A stretch of 64,000 bases of DNA from the NCBI RefSeq assembly GCF_001412595.2, contig NZ_CP012640.2, forward strand, positions 1,178,001 through 1,242,000, in the 5' to 3' direction. The stretch's first letter is position 1. Each line of letters begins with the position of its first letter. Shown here in pieces: positions 26,736-34,705 of the stretch. Position numbers and translations under genes: made by a program. Origin of the DNA: Massilia sp. WG5 (GTDB lineage: Bacteria > Pseudomonadota > Gammaproteobacteria > Burkholderiales > Burkholderiaceae_D). Below the pieces are notes generated by a model. It did no database searches. It was not told the origin of the DNA and saw only the letters and a list, made by a program, of their open reading frames with translations.

Positions 26736-26821
26736 GAGGGGCTCGGTAGGTGTGGGCTTGGTTATGGGGTCGAACGGCGCGTATGCTAAGGCATGGATGA
26801 CCGGGCGCGCAAGCCGGGCCT

Positions 26822-27280
26822 CTAAACGTCCAGGGTGACCAGCCGCGCGCGCACCTGCCCGTCCTCGACCAGCAGCTCGCCGGCCGCGATCGGCAGGCTG
26901 AAGCGGCGCCGGCCGGCGCTGCCCGGGTTCACGTACAGCACCCCGCCGCGCTCGGCACAGGAGGGTTTGTGGGAGTGGCCGGACACCACCACGCGCACAC
27001 CGGCCGCGCCCGGCTCCAGCTTCAACTCCTTGAGGTCGTGGATGACGTAGATGGACACGCCGCCCGCGTCCAGGCGCGCGGTCTCGGGAATCGAGGCCGT
27101 CCAGGGCGCGGTATCGTTATTCCCGCGCACCACCGTCAGCGGCGCGATCGCGGCCAGGCGCTCGAGGATGTCCGGATTGCCGATGTCGCCGCCATGCACG
27201 ATATGGTCGCTGCCGGCCAGGAAGGCCAGCGCTTCCGGACGCAGCAGGCCATGGGTATCCGAGATCAGCCCGATCCGCAT
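26822..27280 (-). CDS. YfcE/MJ0936-type metallophosphoesterase
   Basis: A 152-residue calcineurin-like phosphoesterase. Metal ligand motifs are in order: ISDTHG near residue 6, HGGDIGN near 33, GNND near 57, VSGHSHKP near 105 and NPGSAG after it, the last typical of the YfcE group of phosphodiesterases. I prefer the ATG at 27280 (MRIGLISDTHG); an upstream start at 27313 would overlap the preceding gene. In this family the substrates are usually small phosphodiesters. It follows the DUF378 gene by 29 bp. Confidence 0.9.
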   Translation of the reverse strand: MRIGLISDTHGLLRPEALAFLAGSDHIVHGGDIGNPDILERLAAIAPLTVVRGNNDTAPWTASIPETARLDAGGVSIYVIHDLKELKLEPGAAGVRVVVSGHSHKPSCAERGGVLYVNPGSAGRRRFSLPIAAGELLVEDGQVRARLVTLDV

Positions 27281-27309
27281 GGCCCGCCGCGCCGACCCGG
27301 CGACCCGGC

Positions 27310-27600
27310 TCAAGCGGCGTGCCCGTGGCGGCCCATCCTCGTCGCCATCCAGATCGAATACAGGGCGGCGATGCCGACCACGACATAGACCAGGCGGGTG
27401 GCCGGGCTGCCGGCCCCGAACAGGCTGGCGACGACGTCGACGTCGAGCAGGCCGACCATGGCCCAGTTCAGGCCGCCGATGATCAGCAGCGCCATCGCGA
27501 TGTAATCGATCGCCGACATGGCCGAATGCCCTTCGCGCGCGGCAGCCCGCCGTTCGGGCAGGTGCCGCCGCTCCATGGTGGGTGCGTTGATGCTAGCCAT
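27310..27600 (-). CDS. DUF378 membrane protein
   Basis: A 96-residue protein with a hydrophilic, Arg-rich N-terminal tail (about 1-28) and then the DUF378 core SAIDYIAMALLIIGGLNWAMVGLLDVDVVASLFG followed by a second hydrophobic helix (RLVYVVVGIAALYSIWMA). It is therefore an inner-membrane protein with two TM segments. Function of the family is unknown. A strong AGGAGG ribosome-binding site precedes the ATG at 27600. The Arg-rich leader is longer than in the shortest DUF378 members. Confidence 0.88.
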   Translation of the reverse strand: MASINAPTMERRHLPERRAAAREGHSAMSAIDYIAMALLIIGGLNWAMVGLLDVDVVASLFGAGSPATRLVYVVVGIAALYSIWMATRMGRHGHAA

Positions 27601-27683
27601 CTTGTCCTCCTTCGGAAAGCGTGATCCGAACATCCAAGATAGCAAAAATGCGGCGCGGCGTGCGCCGCCTATCCGGCCAGGAA

Positions 27684-28355
27684 CTAGCCCTTCCAGGTAC
27701 GGTTCAAGCCGGTGTCCGCATGGATCCAGCCGCCCTTCGGACCGGAACGGTAATAGAAACCGACCCCGCCCTGGCGGAAGCTGCGCACCAGGCCGCCCAG
27801 CACCTCTTCGGTCAGGCCGGCGATGCGGATGTCGGCCGCCTTGCCGGACATGTGCAGGGACTGGCGCGCGGCCGGCACGCCCTGCTCGATCAGGTGCCTG
27901 TTGGAGGCCGGGGTCCGGTAGCCGGACAGGATTTCCAGCGGCTTGTCGAGGCCATAGCGGGCGACGAAGGCCTGCGACGCCCACAGGGTCTCGAGCAGCT
28001 TGGGGTCGATCGCCATGCTGGCCTTGCCGTTCACGTCGCGCAGCATGTGGCACAGTTCCTGGTAGGCCGAATCGATCATCTCGCCGTCCTTCCAGTACAG
28101 GACCCTGGTGCGTTCGCCGCTGGCGGGACGGATCACGGACAGGGTGCGCGGCTTGACCCAGAAGTCGAGGTCGACCACCTGGGCGTCGAACAGGTCGGGC
28201 GGCGGGGCGATGTCGATGCCGGGAGCGTCCGGCGCGGCGGCCGGGCTGGTGCGGGCGTTGCGCTCGGCTGCCTCGGCGCCGATCAGCGGGGTCGCGACCA
28301 GGCCGAGTGCGGTGAGGCGCAACCCGTGGTGAAGGAAATCTCTGCGGGAAGCCAT
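27684..28355 (-). CDS. Tat-exported DUF882/YcbK-like peptidase-family protein
   Basis: A 223-residue exported protein. The N-terminus MASRRDFLHHGLRLTALGLV is a twin-arginine signal (SRRDFL), so it is probably exported folded. The core (about 75-215) resembles the M15-like DUF882 domain: ILSGYRTPASNRHLIEQG, then SLHMSGKAADIRIAG with His and Asp of the zinc site, and GGWIHADTG with the last His. These proteins are linked to peptidoglycan remodelling. It stands alone, upstream of the DUF378 gene, with 216 bp upstream that contain a structured repeat. Confidence 0.88.
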   Translation of the reverse strand: MASRRDFLHHGLRLTALGLVATPLIGAEAAERNARTSPAAAPDAPGIDIAPPPDLFDAQVVDLDFWVKPRTLSVIRPASGERTRVLYWKDGEMIDSAYQELCHMLRDVNGKASMAIDPKLLETLWASQAFVARYGLDKPLEILSGYRTPASNRHLIEQGVPAARQSLHMSGKAADIRIAGLTEEVLGGLVRSFRQGGVGFYYRSGPKGGWIHADTGLNRTWKG

Positions 28356-28455
28356 AACAAACTCATCATTGGAACTTCCGAACTATATCTCAATAGACAA
28401 GCGGAAAGAAGATGAGCGCGTGTTACAGCATGTTTCACGCAACACTCTATAAACA

Positions 28456-28574
28456 TGAGCGCCTGAGAAAGCCCGCAGGGCAAGGGATGCGGCCGACCGA
28501 CGCATCGGCGAAGACAGTACGATGAGTACGGCGAGACGATGCAAGGCCGCCATGCGGGCTTTCTCAGGTGCTCA
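28456..28574. repeat. Structured intergenic repeat, copy 1
   Basis: A 119-bp element with terminal inverted arms of 22 bp (28456-28477 and 28553-28574) that pair perfectly except for one G-T wobble. The centre contains a small hairpin (GATGCG at 28486, CGCATC at 28501) and the conserved core GGCGAAGACAGTACG (28507-28521) and AGTACGGC (28525-28532). The same cores and the outer arm portions occur in copy 2 at 61485-61601. The right end overlaps the stop codon of the GNAT gene. Confidence 0.85.
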
Positions 28575-29090
28575 TTTTCCGGTGCAGTTGCAGAAGCGCT
28601 TGCCGGCCGGCGGCACGACAGCATTCAGCTGCTTCCAGAGGAAATCGCATTCCAGGCCAAAACAGGCCTTGTCCTTGCCCGCATTCACATAACCGAGCCG
28701 CTCGAAGAAAGGGCTGGCGGACGCCGGGCTGTGCATGTGCAGCTTGGCGATGTCCCAGGTCCGGGCCTGGGCTTCGACGGCGCGCATCATGGCGCTGCCA
28801 ATGCCGTGGCGCCATTGGCCTGGCATCACATAGCACAGCGCCAGCTTGCCGGCCTGGGTCAGCAGGGCCAGCCCGGCCAGCTCGTGGCCCTGCAGCGCGA
28901 CCACGGCGTAGTTGCTGGGGGAGGAAAACCAGGCGCCGACGGTCTGCGGCGTCTTGTTGCTCAGCCAGGGTTCAAGGATCTCGACGCGCCGGCCGTGATC
29001 GGCCGAGCACCCCTCTTCGATCGAGCGGCGCAGCAGTGCGCACGCCGCTGGCGCGTCACCCGGTGTTGCCTGGCGAATGTCAATACCCAT
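28572..29090 (-). CDS. GNAT-family N-acetyltransferase
   Basis: A 172-residue GNAT-fold protein. The acetyl-CoA-binding segment QWRHGIGSAMMRAVEAQA (near residue 95) carries a variant of the Q/RxxGxG/A motif, and SPASASPFFERLGYVNAG marks the last helix-strand. The C-terminal extension (CFGLECDFLWKQ, then NCTGK) is not standard. The substrate is unknown. Its 3' end overlaps the right arm of the structured repeat by 3 bp, so an mRNA hairpin could form right at the stop codon. Confidence 0.82.
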   Translation of the reverse strand: MGIDIRQATPGDAPAACALLRRSIEEGCSADHGRRVEILEPWLSNKTPQTVGAWFSSPSNYAVVALQGHELAGLALLTQAGKLALCYVMPGQWRHGIGSAMMRAVEAQARTWDIAKLHMHSPASASPFFERLGYVNAGKDKACFGLECDFLWKQLNAVVPPAGKRFCNCTGK

Positions 29091-29291
29091 GGTCTTCCGA
29101 CATGAAAAACGATCTGCAAAAAAGCTGTGGTTCAGCAGGCCGGACTATAACCCAAAGTCTCCGATCCTGCTGCCGGGGCCATGCGCCGCCATCGAACTTC
29201 TAAGCATATGATGAAAATGTACTTTTGTTCCCGTATGTCTTCATGGATGATGCACCTGGTTTCCACAGGTCTTAAGAAGGAAGAACAAAAC

Positions 29292-30311
29292 ATGGTCCAA
29301 ACACTCTCCCCGCTGCGCCGCCGTCTGCTGGCGCTGACCCTGGCGCTTGGCAGCGCCGCTTTCCCGCTGGCGTCCCAGGCCGCCCCCGTCGAGCTGCTGA
29401 ACGTCTCGTATGACGTCGCGCGCGAACTGTACAAGGACGTGAACCCGGCCTTCACCGCCGAATGGAAGAAGAGCACCGGCGAAGACATCACGATCAAGCA
29501 GTCGCACGGCGGCTCCAGCAAGCAGGCGCGCGCCGTCGCCGACGGCCTCGAAGCCTCGGTGGTGACCCTGAACCAGGCCAACGACATCGACATGCTGGCC
29601 GACCGCGGCCTGGTCGCCAAGGACTGGACCAAGAAGTTCCCGAACAATGCCTCGCCGTATTACTCGACCATGGTGTTCCTGGTCCGCAAGGGCAATCCGA
29701 AGGGCATCCACGACTGGGCCGACCTGGCCAAGCCGGGCGTCAAGGTCGTGATCCCGAACCCGAAGACCGCCGGCAACGGCCGCTACACCTACCTGGCGGC
29801 CTGGGGCTCGGTCATCAAGAAAGGCGGCAACGAAGCCCAGGCGCGTGAACTGGTCGGCAAGATCTTCAAGAACGTGCCCGTGCTCGACGCCGGCGGCCGC
29901 GCGGCCACCACCACCTTCACCCAGCGCCAGATCGGCGATGCCTTGGTGACGTTCGAGAACGAGGTGAGCCTGGTGCGCGCCGAGTTCGGCGACAACTTCG
30001 AGGTGGTCTACCCGTCGATCTCCGTGCTGGCCGAGACGCCGGTCGCGATCGTCGACAAGGTGGTGGACCGCAAGGGCGTGCGCAAGCAGGCCACCGCCTA
30101 CCTGAACTTCCTGTACTCGGAAGCCGGCCAGACGATCGGCGCCAAGCATTACCTGCGCGTGCGCAACGAAAAAGTCATGAAACAGTTCTCCGCGAATTAC
30201 AAGCCGATCCAGCTGTTCACGGTCGACGATGTGTTCGGTGGCTGGCGCACTGCCCAGAAACGCCATTTCGACGATGGCGGCGAATTCGACAAGATCTATC
30301 AGTCGAAATAA
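29292..30311 (+). CDS. sbp: Periplasmic sulfate-binding protein
   Basis: A 339-residue sulfate/thiosulfate ABC binding protein. A signal peptide ends at SQAAPVELL. The mature start ELLNVSYDVARELYKDVNPAF and ITIKQSHGGSSKQARAVADGLEASVVTLN are family hallmarks; GNGRYTYLAAWG and TFENEVSLVRAEFG supply further ligand-loop residues. The ATG at 29292 follows AAGGAAG and is preferred to a far-upstream start. It binds sulfate for the CysTWA transporter, but no cysT/W/A genes follow, so it is unlinked. A 12-bp perfect inverted repeat lies 9 bp after the stop codon. Confidence 0.93.
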   Translation: MVQTLSPLRRRLLALTLALGSAAFPLASQAAPVELLNVSYDVARELYKDVNPAFTAEWKKSTGEDITIKQSHGGSSKQARAVADGLEASVVTLNQANDIDMLADRGLVAKDWTKKFPNNASPYYSTMVFLVRKGNPKGIHDWADLAKPGVKVVIPNPKTAGNGRYTYLAAWGSVIKKGGNEAQARELVGKIFKNVPVLDAGGRAATTTFTQRQIGDALVTFENEVSLVRAEFGDNFEVVYPSISVLAETPVAIVDKVVDRKGVRKQATAYLNFLYSEAGQTIGAKHYLRVRNEKVMKQFSANYKPIQLFTVDDVFGGWRTAQKRHFDDGGEFDKIYQSK

Positions 30312-30320
30312 TAATATTAA

Positions 30321-30348
30321 TTAATGCTGTATAGGCATACAGCATTAA
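30321..30348. repeat. Perfect 12-bp inverted repeat after sbp
   Basis: TTAATGCTGTAT (30321-30332) and ATACAGCATTAA (30337-30348) pair perfectly around AGGC. There is no T run after it, so it is a hairpin that may stabilise sbp mRNA, or a protein binding site. Confidence 0.75.
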
Positions 30349-30420
30349 CAAGCGGAAATTAAAGCTGAGTCGTTTTTTAGAGATTTCTTTTAACAAAAAT
30401 CGAATTTTCCGTTCACAAAG

Positions 30421-30450
30421 AAGGCCTTGCGACAACGCGAGGCCTTTTTT
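30421..30450 (+). terminator. Rho-independent terminator
   Basis: AAGGCCTTGC pairs with GCGAGGCCTT (one G-T wobble) around GACAAC, followed by a T run. It lies about 110 bp after sbp and would terminate transcripts from that side. Confidence 0.88.
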
Positions 30451-30638
30451 TCTTGTAGAATCTTTCCGTTGGTTTCGATTTTCCATCGATGACATTGATT
30501 CCGATCAGTTTATCGATAATCTGCCAATAAAAAGTTCCCATGTAGCTCGACGCTACTGGTCTAAAGAACGCTCCACCTGACGTTTTGATGCTCCGCCGCC
30601 GTCCGGCGCCCGACCATTAACCGTACATACACACACAA

Positions 30639-31583
30639 ATGATCAAAAAATTTATCGCTGCCGTGCTGATGACGATTTCCAGCGCGGCCGCCCTCGCTGT
30701 GCCTTTTGGATCGCAATCGGTGCTGGTGGTCGAAGACGACACCGGCAAGGTCCTGTTCGAGAAGAACGCCTCGACCGTGGCGCCGATCGCCTCGCTGACC
30801 AAGCTGATGACCGCCATGGTCGTGCTCGATGCCCACCAGGACATGAACGAGCCGATCGAGATCGAAAAGCAGGACGTCGACATGCTCAAGCACAGCGCCT
30901 CGCGGGTGCCCGTGGGCGCGACCATTCCGCGCCGCGACGTGCTGCAACTGGCCCTGATGTCCTCGGACAACCGCGCCGCCGCCGCCCTCGGCCGTACCTA
31001 TCCGGGCGGCATGGACGCCTTCCGCGCCGCCGTCAAGCGCAAGATCGCCGCGCTGGGCATGACCCAGACCGTGATCGAAGAGCCGACCGGCCTGAGCCCG
31101 CATAACCAGTCGTCCGCGACCGACCTGGTCAAGATGGCGACCGCCGCCGCGAACTACCCGGAGATCACCCGCATCACCACCTCGTCCAAGGACCTGATCA
31201 ACATCAAGGGCCGCGACGTCGAGTACCACAACACCAACCGCCTGGTCGGCGCCAAGGGCTGGGACATCGGCCTGTCGAAGACCGGCTATACCCAGGAAGC
31301 GGGCCGCTGCCTGATCATGCGCATCAAGGCCGCCGGCAAGAACGCGACCCTGGTGCTGCTGAATGCCGGCGCCAATTCGGTGCGCGTGCTGGACGCCCTG
31401 AACATCCGCCGCCACGTGCTGGGCGACGAAGCCCCGGTGGCGACCTCCCGCGCGCCGCGCATGCGCGCCGCGGTCGGTGGCCCGCGCATCAAAGCGTCGG
31501 TCGGCGGCGTCCGCGTGAAAGCTTCTGCCGGCCACAGCCGCTACAAGCACGCGCCGGTGTCGCGCCATCGCCGTCACCACTGA
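30639..31583 (+). CDS. pbpG: PBP7-like D-alanyl-D-alanine endopeptidase
   Basis: A 314-residue serine peptidase of family S11 (PbpG/PBP7 type) that cuts peptidoglycan cross-links in the periplasm. It has a signal peptide (about 1-20), the catalytic SxxK in ASLTKLM (S52, K55), the SDN motif (S109-N111) and KTGYT with Gly-rich continuation. The C-terminal extension (about 265-314) is Arg/Ala/His-rich with a short repeat (RIKASVGG and RVKASAGH) and ends RHRRHH; such a basic tail could bind the envelope and is not part of the standard fold. The start has an A-rich upstream region; a terminator follows 24 bp after the stop codon. Confidence 0.92.
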   Translation: MIKKFIAAVLMTISSAAALAVPFGSQSVLVVEDDTGKVLFEKNASTVAPIASLTKLMTAMVVLDAHQDMNEPIEIEKQDVDMLKHSASRVPVGATIPRRDVLQLALMSSDNRAAAALGRTYPGGMDAFRAAVKRKIAALGMTQTVIEEPTGLSPHNQSSATDLVKMATAAANYPEITRITTSSKDLINIKGRDVEYHNTNRLVGAKGWDIGLSKTGYTQEAGRCLIMRIKAAGKNATLVLLNAGANSVRVLDALNIRRHVLGDEAPVATSRAPRMRAAVGGPRIKASVGGVRVKASAGHSRYKHAPVSRHRRHH

Positions 31584-31606
31584 TCGGCTGCACAGCTTCA
31601 AATAAG

Positions 31607-31640
31607 AAGGCCGCAGCGGGCATACCGCTGCGGCCTTTCT
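31607..31640. terminator. Bidirectional terminator
   Basis: A 13-bp perfect stem (AAGGCCGCAGCGG with CCGCTGCGGCCTT) around a 5-base loop, flanked by T-rich sequence on the plus side and A-rich sequence on the minus side. It separates the converging pbpG and dmlA genes. Confidence 0.92.
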
Positions 31641-31656
31641 CATTGCTGCGCCGGGA

Positions 31657-32733
31657 TCAGATCGCCGCCGCGATCGCCTTGCCGCATTCGGTGGTGTTCG
31701 CGCTGCCGCCCAGGTCCGGGGTCTTCGGCCCGTCCGCCAGCACCTTCTCGATCGCCTTCATGATGGCGTCGCTGGCCGCCTGGTAGCTGGCGTCGCCGTT
31801 GCCGAGGAATTCCAGCATCATCGCGCCGGACCAGATCATGCCGATCGGGTTGGCGATGTTCTTGCCGTAGATGTCGGGCGCCGAACCGTGCACCGGCTCG
31901 AACAGCGAGGGGAAGTTGCGCTCCGGGTTCAGGTTGGCCGACGGCGCGATGCCGATCGTGCCGGTACAGGCCGGGCCGAGGTCGGACAGGATGTCGCCGA
32001 ACAGGTTGGAGGCGACCACCACGTCGAAGCGTTCCGGCGACAGCACGAAGCGCGCGCACAGGATGTCGATGTGGTACTTGTCCCATTTGACGTCGGCGTA
32101 GGAGCCGGCCATCGCTTCGACGCGCTGGTCCCAGTACGGCATGCTGATCGAGATGCCGTTCGACTTGGTGGCCGAGGTCAGGTGCTTCTTCGGACGGCTC
32201 CGGGCCAGGTCGAAGGCGTACTTCAGGATGCGGTCGGTGCCCTTGCGGGTGAAAACCGACTCCTGCAGCACGAATTCGCGGTCGGTGCCTTCGAACATCT
32301 TGCCGCCCACCGAGGAGTACTCGCCTTCGGTGTTCTCACGGACGACGTAGAAATCGATGTCGCCGGGCTTGCGGTTGGCCAGCGGGCTGGGCACGCCGGG
32401 CATCAGGCGCACCGGGCGCAGGTTCACGTACTGGTCGAAGTCGCGGCGGAACTTCAGCAGCGAGCCCCACAGCGAGATATGGTCTGGCACCTGGTGCGGC
32501 ATGCCGACCGCGCCGAAGTAAATGGCGTCGAAACCTTCGAGCTGCTGGCGCCAGTCGTCCGGCATCATCTGGCCATGCTTCAGGTAATAGTCGCAGTTGG
32601 CCCATTCGAAGGTGGTGAATTCGATGTCGAGGCCGAAGCGCTTGACGACGGTCTCCAGCGAGCGCATGCCTTCCGGCATCACCTCATTGCCGATGCCGTC
32701 GCCGGCGATGACTGCGATTCTTTGTTTTTTCAT
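31657..32733 (-). CDS. dmlA: D-malate dehydrogenase (decarboxylating)/tartrate dehydrogenase
   Basis: A 358-residue beta-decarboxylating dehydrogenase close to E. coli DmlA (YeaU): IAVIAGDGIGNEVMPEGMRSL at the start, VPDHISLWGSLLKFRRDFDQ, DFYVVRENTEGEYSS and SNLFGDILSDLGPACTGTIGI are nearly the same as in DmlA. These enzymes oxidise D-malate (or L-tartrate) to pyruvate and CO2 with NAD+ and Mn2+/Mg2+. I chose ATG 32733 (MKKQRIAV) with an AAGG upstream. The gene is divergent from a DmlR-like LysR regulator, the same layout as dmlR-dmlA of E. coli. Distinguishing D-malate from tartrate as main substrate needs an assay. Confidence 0.9.
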   Translation of the reverse strand: MKKQRIAVIAGDGIGNEVMPEGMRSLETVVKRFGLDIEFTTFEWANCDYYLKHGQMMPDDWRQQLEGFDAIYFGAVGMPHQVPDHISLWGSLLKFRRDFDQYVNLRPVRLMPGVPSPLANRKPGDIDFYVVRENTEGEYSSVGGKMFEGTDREFVLQESVFTRKGTDRILKYAFDLARSRPKKHLTSATKSNGISISMPYWDQRVEAMAGSYADVKWDKYHIDILCARFVLSPERFDVVVASNLFGDILSDLGPACTGTIGIAPSANLNPERNFPSLFEPVHGSAPDIYGKNIANPIGMIWSGAMMLEFLGNGDASYQAASDAIMKAIEKVLADGPKTPDLGGSANTTECGKAIAAAI

Positions 32734-32809
32734 GGCGGTATACCTTCTGTGAAGAAATGTTGACGTGACAGGCATATCTTACCGAATACGCAGTGACATA
32801 TAATTATCG

Positions 32810-32821
32810 GATTCGTGAATC
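32810..32821. promoter_or_regulatory. Possible LysR-type operator
   Basis: GATTC-GT-GAATC is a perfect short inverted repeat in the 103-bp divergent region between dmlA and the LysR gene, 16 bp before the regulator's GTG start. A T-rich/A-rich context fits a LysR box. Short repeats can arise by chance, so this is tentative. Confidence 0.45.
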
Positions 32822-32836
32822 GAAAGAACACAAATC

Positions 32837-33745
32837 GTGAATAATAAAACGCCTCTGCTGGAAGACCTGAAACTCTTCTGCGTGGTCGCACGCAAGCAGA
32901 GCTTCGCCGCGACGGCGCTGGAGCTCGGGGTGTCGAATGCCTTCGTCAGCAAGCGCATCGCGGTGCTGGAACAGACGCTCGGGGTGCGGCTGCTGCACCG
33001 GACCACGCGCAAGGTCGCCCTCACGGATCATGGCACGGTCGTCCACCAGTGGGCGCAGCGTATCCGTGAAGACGTGGACCAGCTCGGGGAAGCGATTTCG
33101 CAGAAAGGCGCGGCGCCGCACGGCCTGCTGCGCCTGTGCACCAGTTCGGGCTTCGGCCGCAACCGGATCGCGCCGGCGATCTCGAAGCTGGCGCTCGACT
33201 ATCCGGAACTGGAGGTGCAGCTCGAGCTGCTCGACCGCCCGGTCGACCTGATCGCCGAAGGCTTCCAGCTCGACATCCGCGTCGGCCAGGTCCAGGAGCC
33301 GCACCTGATCGCGCGGCGCATCGCCGGCAACCAGCGCGTGCTGTGCGCGGCGCCGGCCTACCTGGCACGGCACGGCACGCCGCGCCGGCTGGGCGAGCTG
33401 GCGCAGCACCGCTGCATCGCGATCCGCGAGCGCGACCAGGATGTCGGACGCTGGAAGCTGAGCGGTCCCGAGGGCGAGGAGACGGTGCGGGTGAAGGGGC
33501 CGCTGTCGACCAACAACGGCGAACTGGTGCACCAGTGGGCCATCGACGGCCACGGCATCATCCTGCGTTCGATCTGGGATGTGGGTCGCAGCCTGGCCGA
33601 CGGCAGCCTGGTGAGGGTGCTGCCGGCCTACCACCAGCAGGCCGATGTCTGGGCGATCTATCCGGACCGGCTGGCGACCTCCGCGAACGTGCGCGTGTGC
33701 GTGCAGTTTCTGGAAGCCTGGCTGATCGAGCACGCCAGCCCCTGA
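32837..33745 (+). CDS. dmlR: LysR-type regulator (DmlR-like)
   Basis: A 302-residue LysR-family regulator. The N-terminal winged helix covers about 8-66 (LEDLKLFCVVARKQSFAATALELGVSNAFVSKRIAVLEQTLGVRLLHRTTR), which is like DmlR, and the periplasmic-binding-fold effector domain covers about 90-298. The start codon is GTG at 32837, placed just upstream of the conserved MNNKTPLLEDLK. It is divergent from dmlA and probably activates it in response to D-malate, as the E. coli pair does. A short inverted repeat between the genes is a candidate operator. Confidence 0.9.
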   Translation: MNNKTPLLEDLKLFCVVARKQSFAATALELGVSNAFVSKRIAVLEQTLGVRLLHRTTRKVALTDHGTVVHQWAQRIREDVDQLGEAISQKGAAPHGLLRLCTSSGFGRNRIAPAISKLALDYPELEVQLELLDRPVDLIAEGFQLDIRVGQVQEPHLIARRIAGNQRVLCAAPAYLARHGTPRRLGELAQHRCIAIRERDQDVGRWKLSGPEGEETVRVKGPLSTNNGELVHQWAIDGHGIILRSIWDVGRSLADGSLVRVLPAYHQQADVWAIYPDRLATSANVRVCVQFLEAWLIEHASP

Positions 33746-33754
33746 GGGACAGGC

Positions 33755-34615
33755 TCAGCGCGACTTCAGCTGCCGCACATGGCCTTCCAGCTCGGCGAAG
33801 GTCGGGCGCTCGGTGGCGGAGATGACCTTGCGGCCGAACTCCACCGCGATGGTCGGCGCATAGCCGTTCATGCTGGCCAACAGGGTCACCTTCACGCACT
33901 GCAGCGCCTTGACCACTTCCTGGTGGCGACGGTGCAGCAGGCTGGCGAGCGGCGCCACCAGGCCATAGGACAGCAGGATGCCGAGGAAGGTGCCGACCAG
34001 GGCGGCCGCGATCAGGCTGCCCAGTTCCGCCGGCGGGCGCCCGATCGCGCCCATCGTGTGCACCACGCCCATCACCGCGGCGACGATGCCGAAGGCCGGC
34101 ATGCCGTCGGCCAGCTTGTTGATCGCCTGCACCGGGATATCCGAGTCTTCCTGGTAGGTCTCGATCTCGTTGTCCATCAGGTTCTCGAGCTGGTAGGCAT
34201 TGATGGTGCCGGACACCAGCAGGCGCAGGTAGTCGGTGATGAAGTCGAGCAGGTGCTCGTCCGCCGCGACCAGGCGGTATCTGGTGAAGATCGGGCTCTC
34301 CCAGGGCGCGTCGATGTCGTCCTCGAGCGACATCAGGCCTTCGCGGCGCACCTTGGTCAGCACGTCGAACATCAGCGCCATCAGCTGCATGTACAGCGCC
34401 CGCGTGTAGCGCGAGCCGTGGAACAGGGTCGGGATGCTGTGCCAGGTGAGGGAGATCGCCTTGCGGTCGTTACCGATCACGAAGGCGCCGAGGGCGCCGC
34501 CGAAGATCATCAGCAGCTCGTAGGGCTGGAACAGCGCGGCCAGGTGGCCGTCCTGCAGCACGAAGCCGCCGAACACGGCCATGAGCACGACGACGAAACC
34601 GACAACGATCAACAT
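33755..34615 (-). CDS. motA: Flagellar motor stator protein MotA
   Basis: A 286-residue MotA. The first helix (MLIVVGFVVVLMAVFGGFV) begins at the chosen ATG, four TM segments are visible, and conserved residues occur: KVRREGLMSLEDDIDAPWES (the charged torque loop) and KLADGMPAFGIVAAVMGVVHTMG (the Pro at TM3). MotA forms a proton channel with MotB and powers the flagellum. No motB follows here: recD and a LysR gene flank it. A CGGCAAC/GTTGCCG inverted repeat at 34640-34662 lies just upstream and may be a binding site; a TAAAGTT resembling a FliA -35 is present, but the -10 is not convincing. Confidence 0.92.
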   Translation of the reverse strand: MLIVVGFVVVLMAVFGGFVLQDGHLAALFQPYELLMIFGGALGAFVIGNDRKAISLTWHSIPTLFHGSRYTRALYMQLMALMFDVLTKVRREGLMSLEDDIDAPWESPIFTRYRLVAADEHLLDFITDYLRLLVSGTINAYQLENLMDNEIETYQEDSDIPVQAINKLADGMPAFGIVAAVMGVVHTMGAIGRPPAELGSLIAAALVGTFLGILLSYGLVAPLASLLHRRHQEVVKALQCVKVTLLASMNGYAPTIAVEFGRKVISATERPTFAELEGHVRQLKSR

Positions 34616-34705
34616 GGCGCAATCTCCATAGTTCCCAAGCGGCAACTTTAACATTGTTGCCGTATGGAAAGCAAAGATTGGTGCAAAGAATCCTTACATC
34701 GCCGG

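Larger units (their letters stand above)
30312..30638. other. AT-rich intergenic region between sbp and the PBP7-like gene
   Basis: No gene is supported in these 327 bp. It holds a perfect inverted repeat (30321-30348), a terminator (30421-30450) and unannotated AT-rich sequence upstream of the PBP7-like gene, probably its promoter. Its composition is clearly lower in GC than the flanking genes. Confidence 0.7.

Noticed and set aside
34616-34705. FliA (sigma-28) promoter before motA
   Set aside because: A TAAAGTT match is present but no GCCGATAA-like -10 occurs at the required spacing.
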